A stretch of DNA of 64,000 nucleotides from Opisthocomus hoazin. Lineage: Eukaryota > Chordata > Aves > Opisthocomiformes > Opisthocomidae. Each line of letters begins with the position of its first letter. The first letter of the stretch is position 1. The notes under the pieces are model-generated. The model searched no databases and was not told the DNA's origin. It saw only the letters and a program-made list of their open reading frames with translations. Both the position numbers and the translations under genes were made by a program. The stretch covers positions 24,903,537 through 24,967,536 of the forward strand of contig NC_134428.1 of the NCBI RefSeq assembly GCF_030867145.1. The letters are read 5' to 3'. Of this stretch, positions 11,201-24,300 are shown piece after piece.

Positions 11201-14200
11201 GCATCTGGGACCTGAGCGCCGGCAAGTGCGTTGCCGTGCTGGACAGCCACTTCAGTGCCGTCACCTCGCTGGCGTTTGCTGATGGGAACACACTCGTTAG
11301 GTAAAAACCCCTCAGGGGCTGAGCCTTCCTCTCCTGTTCGCCCTGCCTGCTGCCAGAGACAGGGTGTTTTGGCAGGCGCTGGGAAGGTTCCCCTGCGAGG
11401 GGAAGGGCTGCGACAGGCGTGCAGTCTCTGCTTGACCACACAAGCCAGTAGCTGAGGGGGTCGGCAGCTGTGTTTCTGGCTCTGTGCTGTGCTGCCATGT
11501 GGAGGGCTGGTGCTTTCTTCCACGTTTGGCCTCTTCAGAGAGGTGTTGGGCTCCTACAATTCCAAATTTGCACTCGGAGCAGAGGTTGAGTGGATTCAGC
11601 ACTGAAACTGCTCTTTTAACTTGCAGTTCTGGCCGTGACAAAATCTGCATGGTGTGGGACCTGGAAACCAGAGAAAGCAAACGAACCGTCCCTGTCTACG
11701 AGGTGAAACTGCGTTTCATTTGTTCCCGTGAGCTCCTTTGCATCTCCTAGGTTGCTGTTCGTATGGTAGCCCTCCCTCTTTACGTTCCCATATATTATGA
11801 AATCGGGTTTCTCTCCTTTGTACTTTCCAGAGGTCTTAAAAGTCTGTGTCTGTTTGCTTTCTCTCCTTGCCTGGCACGGTCGTGCCTGGGCAGTTTGAGG
11901 AAATACATAAATATACGGCACCGCTGCCCCGGGGCTGGAGGAGGAAGGAAGGGCAGTCCTGTAAAAGCCTTGCTCTGTTGTTGTGCCTGCCTGCCCTCGG
12001 CAACCACGTGGTGGGAGTGTGTCTGTCCGTGCTAGCAGCTCTGGTTGCTGCAGTGGGACTCGGTCGCTTTGCGCTCAGCTGGTGCTTGGCCACCTCTCTT
12101 GCAGAGCGTGGAAGCTGCTGTCTTGTTACCTGAGAAGGGCGATTTCTCTCAGCTGGGCGTGAAGAAACAAGGGCTGCACTTTGTCACAGCTGGCAGCAAA
12201 GGTGGGTGTCCTGGCACGTTGCTGCTGGGTTTTTGCTGAGGAAGGACGGTGCTCGAGGCGCTGCGTGGCCGTTACTCCTGGGACATGCGTTCCATGTGTG
12301 GCAAGCTTTGGGCTGACCTCAGAGGCCTGGGGCACAGAGCCTGCTCCTGTGTTCCTCCAAAGGCAGAGGATGAGCAGGATGGAGCAGCTGTGCTGTGGAG
12401 CTGTTTGCAAACTGCAAAAAGGTTTGATTTGGACTGAAGAACAAAAACTCTGTGGCCCTTCGTACCAGTGTGACTGGATCTCTTCATGGTCCTGCCTTAA
12501 AGCTGCGTGGCTTTTTCCAGTAGGCGAGGCCAGGGTTTGTTTTATATTCTTCAGGCAATCGCTGCCTAAAACAGTGGTTTCTGACATAATTTGTGGTGTT
12601 ATTTTTGTCAGGCATCCTGAAAGTCTGGGAAGCTGCCACAGCTGCTTGTGTATATACCCAGCCCGTGCCCTTTAAGTCGAAGGAGGAGGCCAGCGAGCGC
12701 AGCCTCACCCAGTGCATGCTGGTGCCCGAGAGAAACGAGATTGTCACGGTGTCCGTGGAACACAACATCGTTTTCTACGATGCGCAGACTCTGCAGCTCA
12801 GGAAGCAGGTAACAACCCTCAGCCTCCCGCTCCCTTTATCTGTACCTGAGGACCGGCTCTGCGTACGGTGAAGGCTTTGCCCAGGGCTGCCCTCCTCTCC
12901 TGCCTCTGCTGGGACTGTTCCTTGGCTACAAGCTGGAAAACCAGTCTCACTGGTGGGGTTGCTTGGAGGGATGTTGCACAAACGTAGGAAAAGGAAAGCA
13001 GAAGAGGCCTGGCCAGAAATCCTTCCCGTGCCCCAGCTTATGTCTAAAAAGATTTTTACGATTTTTCTCCCTGTTAAACTGTTTCTGTTCTGCCATCCTC
13101 AGCTTGCGGGTTACAACGATGAGGTTCTGGATGTGAAGTTCCTCGGTCCTGGTGATTCTCACATTGTTGTGGCTACCAACAGCCCTCAGCTGAAAGTGTT
13201 TGAACTGGCAACATCCCACTGCCAGATCCTCTACGGCCACACAGGTGGGTGTGGTCGGCTCTGGGTGGGAGATTTACAATTATTTCTTTGTCCAGCTCCT
13301 CTTGCCACTCTTCTGTGGAAAATGGAGTTCTGGAGTTCTCACTGAACAGCACCACAACAGGTTTAGTTGTGTGAAGTAGGTATTACGCTGCCCTGACTTT
13401 GGCAGCACTAGTTTTCTTTCCCCAGCTCTGTCAGCTGAGTCCCTTTAGCAGCGAGCTCAGTTTCAGTTGGTACGTGAGCGCGAGCCCTGACTGCAGTCTC
13501 GTGGCTGCCGGTGACGGGCTCGCACAGTGCCATGAGCCGGCAGTCACTGCGCAGGGAGCGCGGGCGCGTTGTCCCAGGCGTCCCACACCTGGCCCTCAGT
13601 CAGTGAGCGGTGGACTCGTTAATTCACCCGTTAATTCTGTTGTCTGATTTCAGTGTTGCTTTGCATCCAGCTGTTTTTTCTTCTTCTGTTTAGAAACAAT
13701 TCTTGCTTTGGATGTCTTCAGAAAAGGCCTGATGTTCGTCAGCTGTGCTAAGGTGTGTTGGTTTTCTCCATGTAATGAAACTCTTCATTTCTTTATGGGC
13801 AGAGCTGTATTCCTTTTTGGCGATCCAGAAAGGGCTTTTGCTCAGGCAGAATTCCTGTCTGCTACGTCCCCCAAACAGAAGGTGCTTCCACTGTCCCTGC
13901 TGCACATTGTCCCTGGGGAAATGTGATTGTATTTTATTAGCTTGAAAGGAGAAGTCTCATTCTCCAAGCATCTTGCTCTTGCTTTAGCATTCAGAGATGT
14001 CATTAGCCTGAGACTGATGGGCAGTTGGGTGTAAAAAACGTGGGGAAAAAAGGTGCTGGCTGCCCAAATAAACCTCCACACTGCAGTCGCGGGCGGCAGC
14101 GCTCTGTGCGTGGCTGTGTCTGCCCTCACCTGCAGATGCAGGCGGAGGTTCAGGCGTGGCAGGAGGTGAATAGTGAGGCTCACAGATGTGGTGAGCACGT

Positions 14201-17200
14201 GGGGAACTGATCGTTTGTCAAAAAACCCCTGCACTTTATGTCCTTTCCCGTTGCAGGACAAAAGCCTTCGAGTCTGGCGGATGAGCAAAGACGGAAGGGT
14301 GGTCTGTGTTGCCCAAGGACTGGGTCACGCGCACGGGGTAGGCGCTGTCTCTTGCTCAAGGTAATAACAATCAGACAGGGGTTTGCCTTTGCAAGTGTGA
14401 GTGATGGCTGCTCTGCTGGTCCTCGGTGAGCGTGTTGGTGGGTGCCTGCCTCTGAGCCGTGCTGTTTCTCATTCTGCGTCCCAGCTTGTCCTGGTGCTCC
14501 AAGTTCGAAGGAAGGGTGGGGTTTTTATTTTGGATGCAGATCTGTCCATGCATAAATTGTGAAGTCTGCATTCCTTCAGCAGTCTAACTCCTGCTTGCCT
14601 TTAAGAGCAGCAGCTGGGTAGTTGTAGCTTGAGTGATGTGGAAACAAGGGTTGAGGAGTGAAGGGAACGTGTCTCCAAAGGTGCTTGCTGGAATAGCGTG
14701 TGTGTTTGTCAGTTCTGCTCCTGTCTTCCTGCTGCCTGACAGCCTGGAAGCCCAGCTTGCCGGTTGGAGAGCTGCAGTACACCTTTGTCTGCAGACGCAG
14801 AGAGCTAGCAGTGCTCTTGCCCAGTGTCTGAGTTGCTGGAGGCTCTCCCAGGGACCCAAGTGAAATGAAAGACAATGTGAAAAAAACATTAAAGCACTCT
14901 GTTTGAGATCCTGGCAGCGTGAGTGACTGTGTGTAGATCCCAGCAGGGGAAGAGAAGGCCTTTTTTCCTCTGCAGGGGAAGCCACTGTTTTTCTTCCTTA
15001 CCCTTGACTTTGTTATTCCTTTCAGACTGAAAGAAAGCTTCGTAGTGACCAGCAGCCAGGACTGCACAATCAAGATCTGGAATATCCCGGAGTCCCTCAC
15101 TTCCAAAGCAAAAGCAGCCTTGATCTCCAGTCCAGAAAACCTTCATGCAAAAGTGACTGAGAGGGGTCATAACAAGGTAAAGCTCCACCTGCTGCTAGAA
15201 CATGCTTTTAGATCTTAAATCCTTCTCTCCTGTGTTGTACCCTACATTTATTACCTGCCCAACAGCAAGAGCAAAGACTTAACCTGCTTTGCACTCTCTG
15301 TACTCGCGTGGCTTCTCCAGGACATAAACAGCGTGGCGGTTTCCCCGAACGACAAGCTCATTGCCACGGGCTCGCAGGATCGGCTGGCCAAGCTGTGGTC
15401 CTGCTCCGATTGCTCTTTGCTGGGTGTCTTCACTGGACACAAGCGTGGAATCTGGTGCGTGCAGTTCTCCCCGGTGGATCAGATCTTGGCCACCTCTTCA
15501 GCAGATGGGACCCTGAAGCTCTGGGGTCTTCGGGACTTCAGCTGTCTGAAGGTAACGAGAGCTCAGGCTGCCCCTTGCTCGACGCAGCCCGTGCGTGTTA
15601 CGGGGATGGAGTAAGGCTGTTTGAAAAAAAAGTATAGGCTGGTTAGGGCAGCCAGAATGCAGCAACGTGGCTGTGCTGAAGGAAGAGCTACCTAGGTCTG
15701 GCCTTGTTCTTCAGGATCTTGGGGGTGCGAGCTGCATGCAGAGCTCCAAGGCACGAGCGTGTGCCCAGTGCTCGACTGGTCTGTCTGTTCTGGCTAACTG
15801 GTGAGCAGCGTGGTTGATCGTAGGGGAAAAGCACATTGATGCTGTTGAAAGGAAGCTGGCTTTGCCCGACGCAGCTGTGGGCTTGAAGGAGAACACACAA
15901 GTTGAAATTTCAGGCTCCCTGCACAGCAGAACGGTCTGTCCAGTGCAGTGGTGTCTCACTAAGCTGATGAGAAGGCAGTTGCTGCTCTGCGCCGTGGCCT
16001 GCCCAGCAGCGTTACCTCGCTGCGTGGGTGCTTCGTGCAGTGGTGGGGGATGGGCCTGTTGGCCCTGCCACTCAGACCGTTTGCAGTATGACCCTGGGCA
16101 ACAAGTTTTAAGCAAGCAGGTTTGAAGAAATGCTGCGGGGCCGAGTCATTTCCTACTGCCCTTTTAACCTGTGGTGAAAACCCCAGGGATGGAGCCTGGT
16201 TTTTAGAACTTTTACCTGTTTGGGCTTTAGGAGTAAATCTCCTCCTGAAAGAGGATGCTCTCAAGAGGCCTGGCAATAACTCTGACGCTTTTGAGCTTCC
16301 TTGCTGTTTTCCAGACCTTCGAAGGCCATGATGCCTCTGTACTGAAGATCATTTTTGTAAGCCGAGGAACGCAGCTGCTCAGCAGGTAAGCGCCTACACC
16401 GGGAGTCGAGAGGGAGATGCCAAAAGTCATCAGAGAAGGAAGCTCTTAGCTGGTATCCGCAGCGAGAGGGGAGTCTGGTGCAGTGGGTTTGGCTTTGGAA
16501 AGGCTGATGGGAAGATGCTGTGTTTATGCCAAGCTTTCTGCAGGGGCTGACTTGCCTTCCCTTTCTCCAGTTGCACCGTGGATTCCAGTTAGGTGCTGTG
16601 ACCCTGCTGGGTCGGTGACGCACACTGCAGCTGGGCAGAGCTAAGGGTGCATCTCACCCTTAACGTTTTTGGTGAACTCTGCTCCTGTTCAAAAGGCATT
16701 GGAATGGGACAAGTTTATCTGATATTTGAGGAGGGGCAGAGCAAGAATGGATCTATCCAGTGGTTCTTTCTGTTGTGTTTGTCTTTCTTCCAAAAGCGGT
16801 TCTGATGGTCTTTTAAAACTCTGGACAATTAAAACAAACGAGTGCGTGAAAACTTTAGATGCTCATGAAGATAAAATCTGGGGTCTTCACTCTAACAAGC
16901 AAGATGATATGGTTGTGACAGCATCCAGTGACTCCTGCATCACGCTGTGGAAGGTACGGTACGGGGTCTTTGTGGTTCCTCTCAGGGTTAGTCATGAGAA
17001 GGCGGTTGGAGAGCTCAGGATCCCCGTGGCTTGTTCCTCACCTTCCCAGCACAGCGCGTGCTCTCCTCATTTTCTGCACTTTGAAATGGGGTCAGTAAGG
17101 CGTGCCTCGGGGTTTGGGAGGGGCTTTTGGCCAGCCTGTATTTCCCCGGGTGATGATGTGAAGGGAGCAGCAGAGGGGCCTCAGCAGCCTGCCCAGCACT

Positions 17201-19071
17201 GGTCTGCTAAGGGTGTGTTGGAGGGAAGCTGCGAGTTGCTGGATTTAATGTGTAAACTACTTGGCCTAGAGATCCTGCTGTAGAAACTGGTCTCCTAATC
17301 ACTTGGGGGCTAAAAAATTCGTCTGTGTTAAAGCAAGATTTGACAAAGTTCTATTCTGTTTTTTATAGGATGTCACTGAAATTGAAGAGAAGGAGGCTCA
17401 AGCTAAACAGGAGGAGCGGATTATAAAGTAAGTTGATCCCGTGCAGTAAGGAGCTGTGGAAGGCAAACTGTCTACGCCGAGAGCCGTCCGGCTCCATCTG
17501 ATCCGAACGCTCCATCACTGAGCTGTTTAGGGGCTGTCAAGGCACAGTAGTCTCTTCCAGCCTGTCGTTTATCTTCGGTTCCTGCCGCAGAGCCTTGCTG
17601 TGATACTGTCAGCTTGACAAGTGATTAATTTCATGTTTATGCGCTGCTAAGATAAGCAAAGTCAAACTGAGGAAACCACCTTTCACTTTCTCCTGCTTCA
17701 GCCAGCACTGAGTAGTCCAGGGAGCCCTTGAACGTGCCAGGGTGATTATCTGCACAGTGAGGGCACTGAGGCGTTCCCTGGCAAGCAGCGTGAACTGCTT
17801 GGCGTTCAACCTCTGCACGCTCTTCTTGCCAAAGCTGCCACTTTCTGTATAGCGTTTTTTCCACGTTTGTCTCTCTCTCGACACTGATTTGTTTTCCAGA
17901 GAGCAAGAGCTTTCTAACCTGCTTCACGAGAAGAGGTATCTCAAAGCCTTAGGCTTGGCAATCTCTCTGGATCGTCCGCACACGGTGTTGATGGTGGTGA
18001 AAGGTGAGTCCGCGTTGTGCTCTGAAGGCATTTTTCTGCCCTCACTGCTTTCCAGGTAGATGAAGACGACAAAGTCTGTCTGAAAGCCTCGCTTTTCCCT
18101 TGCTCTTAAAACTGCTGTTTCCCGAAGTGAGATCACCCCAGCTAACAAACGGTCTCCCTGCTCTCGGCCTGCGGGCGTGTGGGCTGGACTCCCATGGACT
18201 CTTCGTTTCTCTTCCCTGCAGCCATCCTCAAGGAAACCGACGGGAGAAGGCACTTGGAAGAGAACATTGTCCGGCTCCGGAAGGACCAGAAAGGTTTGTT
18301 GCAGCATGGTTTAAGTGCTAAAACCTTTCAGGTTTAGGGGCTTGCTTTCTTAATTGAATTTAAAAGGAGAAGGATCTCCCTGGATTCGGCATTCACCACT
18401 GAGCTCCCCCCACGCTCACGCAGGACTGCAGCCAGGGCCGGCTGCTTTGCTACGGGGCTGCTCATGATCCACAGCTGCTCTGAGCTGGTGCGAGTGGCTT
18501 TGCCTGGCCTTACCCCCCTGTTCAGGGTGTCAGGAAAGGATTCTGGCGTGGCTGTTCTGCCCCTCCGGGCTCGCGGGAGCTGAACCGCTCTGCCTAACTT
18601 GGCGTCTGCTGCGTGCCGGCGCCCACCGACAGCCTTCCTCCCCAGAGGCCGTGCTGACGTTCCTGGTGACGTGGAATACGAACTCTCGGAACTGCCACGA
18701 GGCCCAAGCTGTCATCGAAACCCTCCTGAAGCACGAAGCGCCGGACAGCCTCCTGCAGTACGCGGGCATTAAAGCTGCCGTGGAGTCCCTGCTGCCTTAC
18801 ACCGGTGAGCCACGCTGCGGGGACGGGCTCTGAGCCCGAGCTCTCCTCCCGCGTTGTCAATATTCCCCCTCTGCCTTGGGCTAAAGGGAGCTTTCTGCGC
18901 CCCGTTCTGGTGAGCTTTCTCTCCTGTGACGCTACGCGTCGCGTTTCTCCCTTTGCAGAGCGCCATTTTCAGAGACTGAGCCGGTTGCTGCAGGCCTCCA
19001 TGTTCATTGACTTCATGTGGCAAAACATGAGGCTGGCTGATGCGTCCCGGCAGGAGGAGACGCCGTTGTGA
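8239..19071 (+). CDS. TBL3: Transducin beta-like 3 (UTP13), SSU processome WD40 subunit
   Basis: Nucleolar subunit of the UTP-B module of the U3-containing SSU processome, needed for 18S rRNA processing. I resolve 22 in-phase exons: 8239-8279, 8358-8409, 8493-8585, 9004-9051, 9922-10063, 10590-10674, 11133-11300, 11627-11702, 12105-12201, 12612-12808, 13103-13244, 13694-13752, 14257-14360, 15026-15176, 15321-15551, 16315-16385, 16797-16953, 17369-17427, 17900-18003, 18222-18293, 18646-18804, 18959-19071. They encode 806 residues (human 808). Residues to about 640 form the tandem WD40 propellers (repeated GSDGLLKLW-type strands, e.g. GGCDSTIKIWD, SGRDKICMVWD, GSQDRLAKLW). The C-terminal Utp13 domain includes LLHEKRYLKALGLAISLDRP and TWNTNSRNCHEAQAV, ending near ERHFQRLSRLLQAS. 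Intron 4 carries a CR1 insertion in sense orientation. Confidence 0.97.
8682..8697 (+). repeat. G16 homopolymer in TBL3 intron 3
   Basis: An uninterrupted run of 16 G in a G-rich intron with further G7-G8 runs nearby. It is a likely quadruplex former and a sequencing trouble spot, so the run length may be unreliable. Confidence 0.85.
9130..9820 (+). mobile_element. CR1 LINE, 5'-truncated, in TBL3 intron 4
   Basis: Encodes the C-terminal part of CR1 ORF2: LARPHLQCCVQCWAPQFKKD, ELLERVQRRAARMRRGLEHL and SLEKRRLRGDLRNASKYLQG, followed by a 3' region with [20 protein letters not shown]. It is inserted in the same orientation as TBL3 and nearly identical over its length to the copy at 19.4 kb, so it belongs to a young subfamily. 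The frame is open from 9164 to 9817. The terminal octamer repeats are not obvious at its 3' end. Confidence 0.9.
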
Positions 19072-19129
19072 GCCTCCTCCCTCCAGCTGCTCTACCAGGT
19101 ACGGCAGCTGGAATATTCCTGTATTTTGT

Positions 19130-19135
19130 AATAAA
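19130..19135 (+). terminator. TBL3 polyadenylation signal
   Basis: AATAAA 59 bp after the TBL3 stop codon, within a TTGTAATAAATTTTTAAAG context. Confidence 0.85.
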
Positions 19136-19394
19136 TTTTTAAAGTTTGAATTTCTAAAGCATGTCCAGTGTTCAGTCTCCCTGGGGCTGAATGAGAGGGG
19201 GGGTTTGTTTCTTTGACCAGGCTGTGTTTTCCCATTGTGTTTTCACACCTTGAATTTTCCAGCCCAGACACTTACCGCAGCACGTGGTTTGGCGCAGAGG
19301 CAGACCCTGGCTCTCAACAAGAAGCTGGTCTTTACTGGGGGTTTAAAGACCGGGCGGAGCCGAGGGAGACTGCTGGCCGTGTCGTGCCATGCCC
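19136..19394. other. Short spacer between TBL3 3' end and a CR1 copy
   Basis: About 260 bp with no recognisable gene. The right end may include more diverged CR1 sequence, since the 5' edge of the neighbouring element is not sharp. Confidence 0.5.
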
Positions 19395-20105
19395 CGGAGC
19401 CCAGCCAGGCAGGGTCTTGGGGTGGACCTGCTGGAGAGCAGCTCTGTGGAGAGGGACCTGGGTGTCCTGGTGGACGACAGGGTGACCATGAGCCAGCAGT
19501 GTGCCCTGGGTGCCAAGAAGGCCAATGGGATCCTGGGGTGCATCCAGAGGAGTGTGGCCAGCAGGACGAGGGAGGTTCTCCTTCCCCTCTACACTGCCCT
19601 GGTGAGGCCTCATCTGGAGTACTGTGTCCATTTCTGGGCTCCCCAGTTCAAGAAAGATGAGGAGCTACTGGAGAGAGTCCAGCGCAGGGCTATGAGGATG
19701 AGGAGGGGACTGGAGCATCTCTCCTCCGAGGAGAGGCTGAGGGAGCTGGGCTTGTTCAGCCTGGAGAAGAGAAGGCTGCGAGGGGACCTTAGAAATGCCT
19801 CTAAATATCTGCAGGGTGGGGGTCAGGAGGATGGGGCCAGACTCTGTTCAGTGGTGCCCAGCGACAGGACAAGGGGCAACGGGCACAAACTGAAGCAGAG
19901 GAAGCTCCAGCTGAACTGGAGGAAGAACTTCTTCCCTCTGAGGGTGACGGAGCCCTGGCCCAGGCTGCCCAGGGAGGCTGTGGAGTCTCCTTCTCTGGAG
20001 ATATTCCAGCCCCACCTGGCCGCGGTGCTGTGCAGCCTGCTCTGGGTGACCCTGCTTGGGCAGGGGGTTGGGCTGGGTGACCCACGGAGGTCTCTGCCAA
20101 CCCCA
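19395..20105 (+). mobile_element. CR1 LINE, 5'-truncated, between TBL3 and NOXO1
   Basis: The clearest CR1 copy in the window. It reads VDLLESSSVERDLGVLVDDR, VTMSQQCALGAKKANGILGC, LVRPHLEYCVHFWAPQFKKD and LGLFSLEKRRLRGDLRNASK in one open frame from 19389 to 20204. These are the standard C-terminal motifs of CR1 reverse-transcriptase ORF2. The 5' part of the element is missing, as is usual. It lies in the gap between two convergent genes, beyond the TBL3 polyadenylation signal. Confidence 0.92.
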
Positions 20106-20296
20106 AACATGCTGGGGTTCTGTCTGTCCGTTGGTGTCTTTGCTTGGGCAAGATGCAGCCTGGGCCCAGGCAGGTCTCCCACCTCTGCCTGCCCCAGGCG
20201 TTAGCACCTGGGAGGGAGATAAGCGCCATTCTAATTCCCCAGCTAGGAAATTTAAGTATGAAAAACCAAGCAGTCTTCAAAAATATTTACATATAT

Positions 20297-20302
20297 TTTA
20301 TT
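20297..20302 (-). terminator. NOXO1 polyadenylation signal (candidate)
   Basis: TTTATT on the plus strand is AATAAA for the minus strand, about 1 kb after the NOXO1 stop codon. It is preceded on the mRNA by AT-rich sequence. A 3' UTR of about 1 kb (20.28-21.31 kb) would result. No other repeat or gene is seen there. Confidence 0.55.
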
Positions 20303-21307
20303 TCAGAGACAAAAACGTATAAAATTCAGAACAACGTAAGCACCTCACAAGTTCATTAAATTGCTTGTTTGGGAAAAAATCAACAGGTACCTGGGAGAGT
20401 AACTAAAATCAAAGGTAGCAATCTCTATAAAAGCATTCCTATAATTTTTCTAACTCAGTTCTAGTTTAGGATGAGAATTGCTGTAAGTTTTAGTAACTAT
20501 CACACCCCCTTGAAAGGGGAACGCTTTGTTCATAAAAATGAGCTCTGGCCCCCTTGCCCGCCTGGGAAACAAGCTGTGCTACAAACAGTTTTGTTTCTGA
20601 GCCTGCGCAGACATCGCTGCGGGGAATGGTCAGGGCTGAGGTGCTGAGCCAGCACCGTTTTTTGTTCTCGCAGCCACGCAGCAGATCCAGCCAGTTCGTA
20701 CATTTGGTGGCCAGTTCTCCACTACCCGAGCCGATTTAATGTTTAAAAAACAAACCCCAAACCCAAACAGATCAAAAATCAAAGAGTTTAAAATATATAA
20801 AACAGGGTGTTCAGATAAATGATGTGCCCACGCTGCATCATCCTGCCCCTACCCTGTACCGGCAGCCGGAGCCGTGGGTTCCGTGGGCGACGCGGTTTCA
20901 CCCCGCGGCTCTGCAGGGGGCTGCAGCATGCTGCCAGCTCACCCCGGCGCGGGGACGGACGCCGGGACCATCGTGAAATTTTCACATACTGCATCGCAGG
21001 GTAAATCCCTGCCCGAGGGAGGACCAGCTGCACCTGAAGTGACCTCTGACTGACAGGGGGGCTGCTGGATCCCCAGCTGCCGTGACGCCCCGATAAGCTG
21101 AACTACTCCATCCTTTCCCGGTAACTCCAGTAAAGCCCCTCGCTGAGCGAGCCGTGGCACGTGTCGGTGTTACCAGGGAGGCAACGTTTGCACGCCTGTT
21201 CCTCGGGATCTAACAGTGTCCTTGGAAAACAACCCACAGCCCCTGCGGGACGTCAGCGAGGAGGGTGCCCAGCGCTGGGTCGTGGGGCTGGGGTCCCCCC
21301 GGCAGCA

Positions 21308-24300
21308 CTAACGCGCGCTGGGGAGGGGGAGCAGAGCCCGCAGTGCCGGCCGGGAGGAGGACTGCTGCACGGCTCGCTTGGTGACCGTGCTGCACTTCTG
21401 GAGGATCTCGTGGGCCGAGGGGCGCGCGGGCACCTTGGGGACGCAATCGGCTGAGTCGGGGTCAGTGAGGGAGTCGCTGAGATCCGCTGCAGACGACTCC
21501 ACGAAGCCGGAATCGTTCCTGTCCTCGTGGGTGAGGCGCGGAGACTTGCTGCTGTGCGTGGCCGAGGCGTGCCCCAGGGCAGAGCTCCTGGCCTTCTCGA
21601 CTTCAGGCAGAGATCTGGACAAGCCAGGCTTCCAGCTCAGCCGGCCGTCCTGCCCACTGCTGCTCCCCGAGCCCAGGGACGAGCTGTCCGACTCCAGGTC
21701 CGGGCTGGAGCAGGCCCTGGGACGAGACCTTGATCCGCTACTCGGAGCGCTCAGGTCCTCTTCGGTCCCGTCAAGGGAAGAGCAAGCCTGTGCCCCGCGC
21801 TGATCCGCGGCCTCGCCCCAGGGCTGCAGAGCCAGCAGAGAGGAGCAGAGGTTTGGGGTGGAGATGTTGAGCCCGCGGGTCATGATGGTCTGGAGCTTGT
21901 GGTGGGGGTTTGTGTAGGGCCGGAGGCACATGGAGGGCATGTAGCCAGTGCAGCCGTCGTATCTGAGGGGGAAGGACGAAAAGTAAAGCTGAGGAGAGCC
22001 CTTCTCCCAGCTCAGACCAACGGGAGGGAGCAGAGCACCTGGGGGAATCACAGAATGGTTGGGGTTGGCAGGCCCTCTATGGGTCACCCAGCCCAACCCC
22101 CTGCCCAAGCAGGGTCACCCAGAGCAGGCTGCACAGCACCGCGGCCAGGCGGGGCTGGAATATCTCCAGAGAAGGAGACTCCACAGCCTCCCTGGGCAGC
22201 CTGGGCCAGGGCTCCGTCACCCTCAGAGGGAAGAAGTTCTTCCTCGGGTTCAGCTGGAGCTTCCTCTGCTTCAGTTTGTGCCCGGTGCCCCTTGTCCTGT
22301 CACTGGGCACCAGTGAAAAGAGTCTGGCCCCGTCCTCCTGACCCCCACAAGCGGGTGAGGACTCAGCCCCGTGCTGTACGTGGGGCACGAGGAAGGGGAA
22401 GCCGTCCCTAGCCACGGGCGGTCAGCTCGGGGGAGCTCCTCTGCCCCCCACGCTGGAGGAGCAGGCAACCGGCTCCCTCCGGCAACAAGACCTTGGGCGA
22501 AGCCGCCTTACCGGATCAGCCACCAGCCGTTGTCGGATTTCCTGACCACCTCCACCACGACGCCGTTGTTCAGCGAGAGCTCGTCTGCCTTCTGAGACTC
22601 GTAGGCCCGCACAACGAAGTACAGGCTGCCTGCAGAGAGAAGGGGCAGGTGGGTTTTGCCTTGCGGAGAAAATGCCTCCATCCCTGCGAGAGACCAGCTC
22701 GGCAGCCCTGGGGAGCAAGCGAGAGCTGCAGGGCAGGCGTCCCTGGGGGTGACCGATGTGCTCAGAGACCCCCGGCTCGCAGCAGAGCGGATCAGCAGAG
22801 TCAGAGCTCCAGGCAGGGACCCCAGGCAATGGTTGAGGTGGTGGGGTTTTTGCAGAACTCATTTTCTGAAGGAGGAGCGTGGTGTCCCAGGGAGCCAGAA
22901 GCAGACTTACCCTCCTGGTTTGAGCTCAAGGCATTCTGGATGTCCTTGTGGACGTCAATCTCTTCCAGGTAGGAGGCTGGGAACCAGGCTATCTGCTTGT
23001 CTGTGTTTTCCACCAGCCACCATCCTGCAGCAAACAGCAAGGAAAGGGTTTGTAACAGCCTTGCAAGCAGACAGGTGACCATAATCGCTGGGCAGGGGCT
23101 GCTCTGCCACCAGAGACAGGAGGGACATTCTGCAGAGCAGCTCAGTGCCCGGCTGATGCCGTGCTGATGCTTTGTTCTTTCCTCTCGTGCAAATCTGTGT
23201 CAGCACACCACGCCACACGTAGAAACACCCACCCACACCCGGGATGCTACTGGCTCGCCATTCGCCAAGCTGTGACTCAATCTACACCGTCTGTCCCCAA
23301 GACTGAAGAATCCCTATCAAACGTACCAGTCATGTCCTTGATTAACACTTCAACGATTTCCTTCTCAGAGACTTTGAAAGCCTTGTTCTTTGTGTCTTTG
23401 GTTTCAAAGGTTTCGATGCATCGGTAGCTCTGGGATGCCTGAGGATCTGTAATAGAGGGGAGCCGGTTTTTCTTTTCCCCTCCAATTTCTGATGGCATGA
23501 TCACAAGGCTGAAAAGTAAAGCTTAATATCAGCTTACTGAAAACTCACATGGAAGGTTGAGTTTAGTATTGATTTTGGTAAAATCATCTGTGCAGTGGGC
23601 TAAGAAAAGCCCAGGCATCAGTAAAGCGTTCAGTAGAGCTTCCCTGCTCTGCTGCCCCGGGATGTAACCGCTGTTTCTCTTCTACCTGTATTCTGTAACG
23701 TTTCTGTTTCGTGAAGACGCATACAACCACAAAATACAAATATGGTCTCGTACCTGTTTTCAGGAAAGGAGGGATCAAGGTCTTGGGTCTGTGCCTTGAA
23801 AAACTGAATCACGTCTTCCCCCTGGGAGATTTTAGCACCCGTTTTCAGCAGCTCCTGGGAGTAAGTTTCCAGCAGTTTCAGTACCTCCAGGCACCTGTTC
23901 AGCTTCCCACTCTTCCTCTGCTTTGTATTTGCATCTTTAAAATAACAGGAGCAAAGGTGTTGTCAGACAGCAGCGGATCTGGATGCCTCGAGCGCAGCGG
24001 GGTGCCCTCACCGACCGCCCTTCCCCACACAAGCCCCAGCTGAGACAGAAGCTCCCCGCGCCTCCTATCACTTTTCATAGCGCCTGATACGATTTTTCAA
24101 CATCTAAAATTTATCTTTGTTCACACGTAAATGTTGTAAGGAGCTCTGGGCCAGTGTTTAAAGTGTAACATTAATTTACCAAGTGCAATTATCTATCAAA
24201 AAAAAGTCGTTCTGGGGTATTTTGAGTCAGCAATAGACCCGAGCACGTTGATGTAACCCAGCAGTGCTGGGTCACGAGCAGGAGCGAGCTGTGAATCTGT

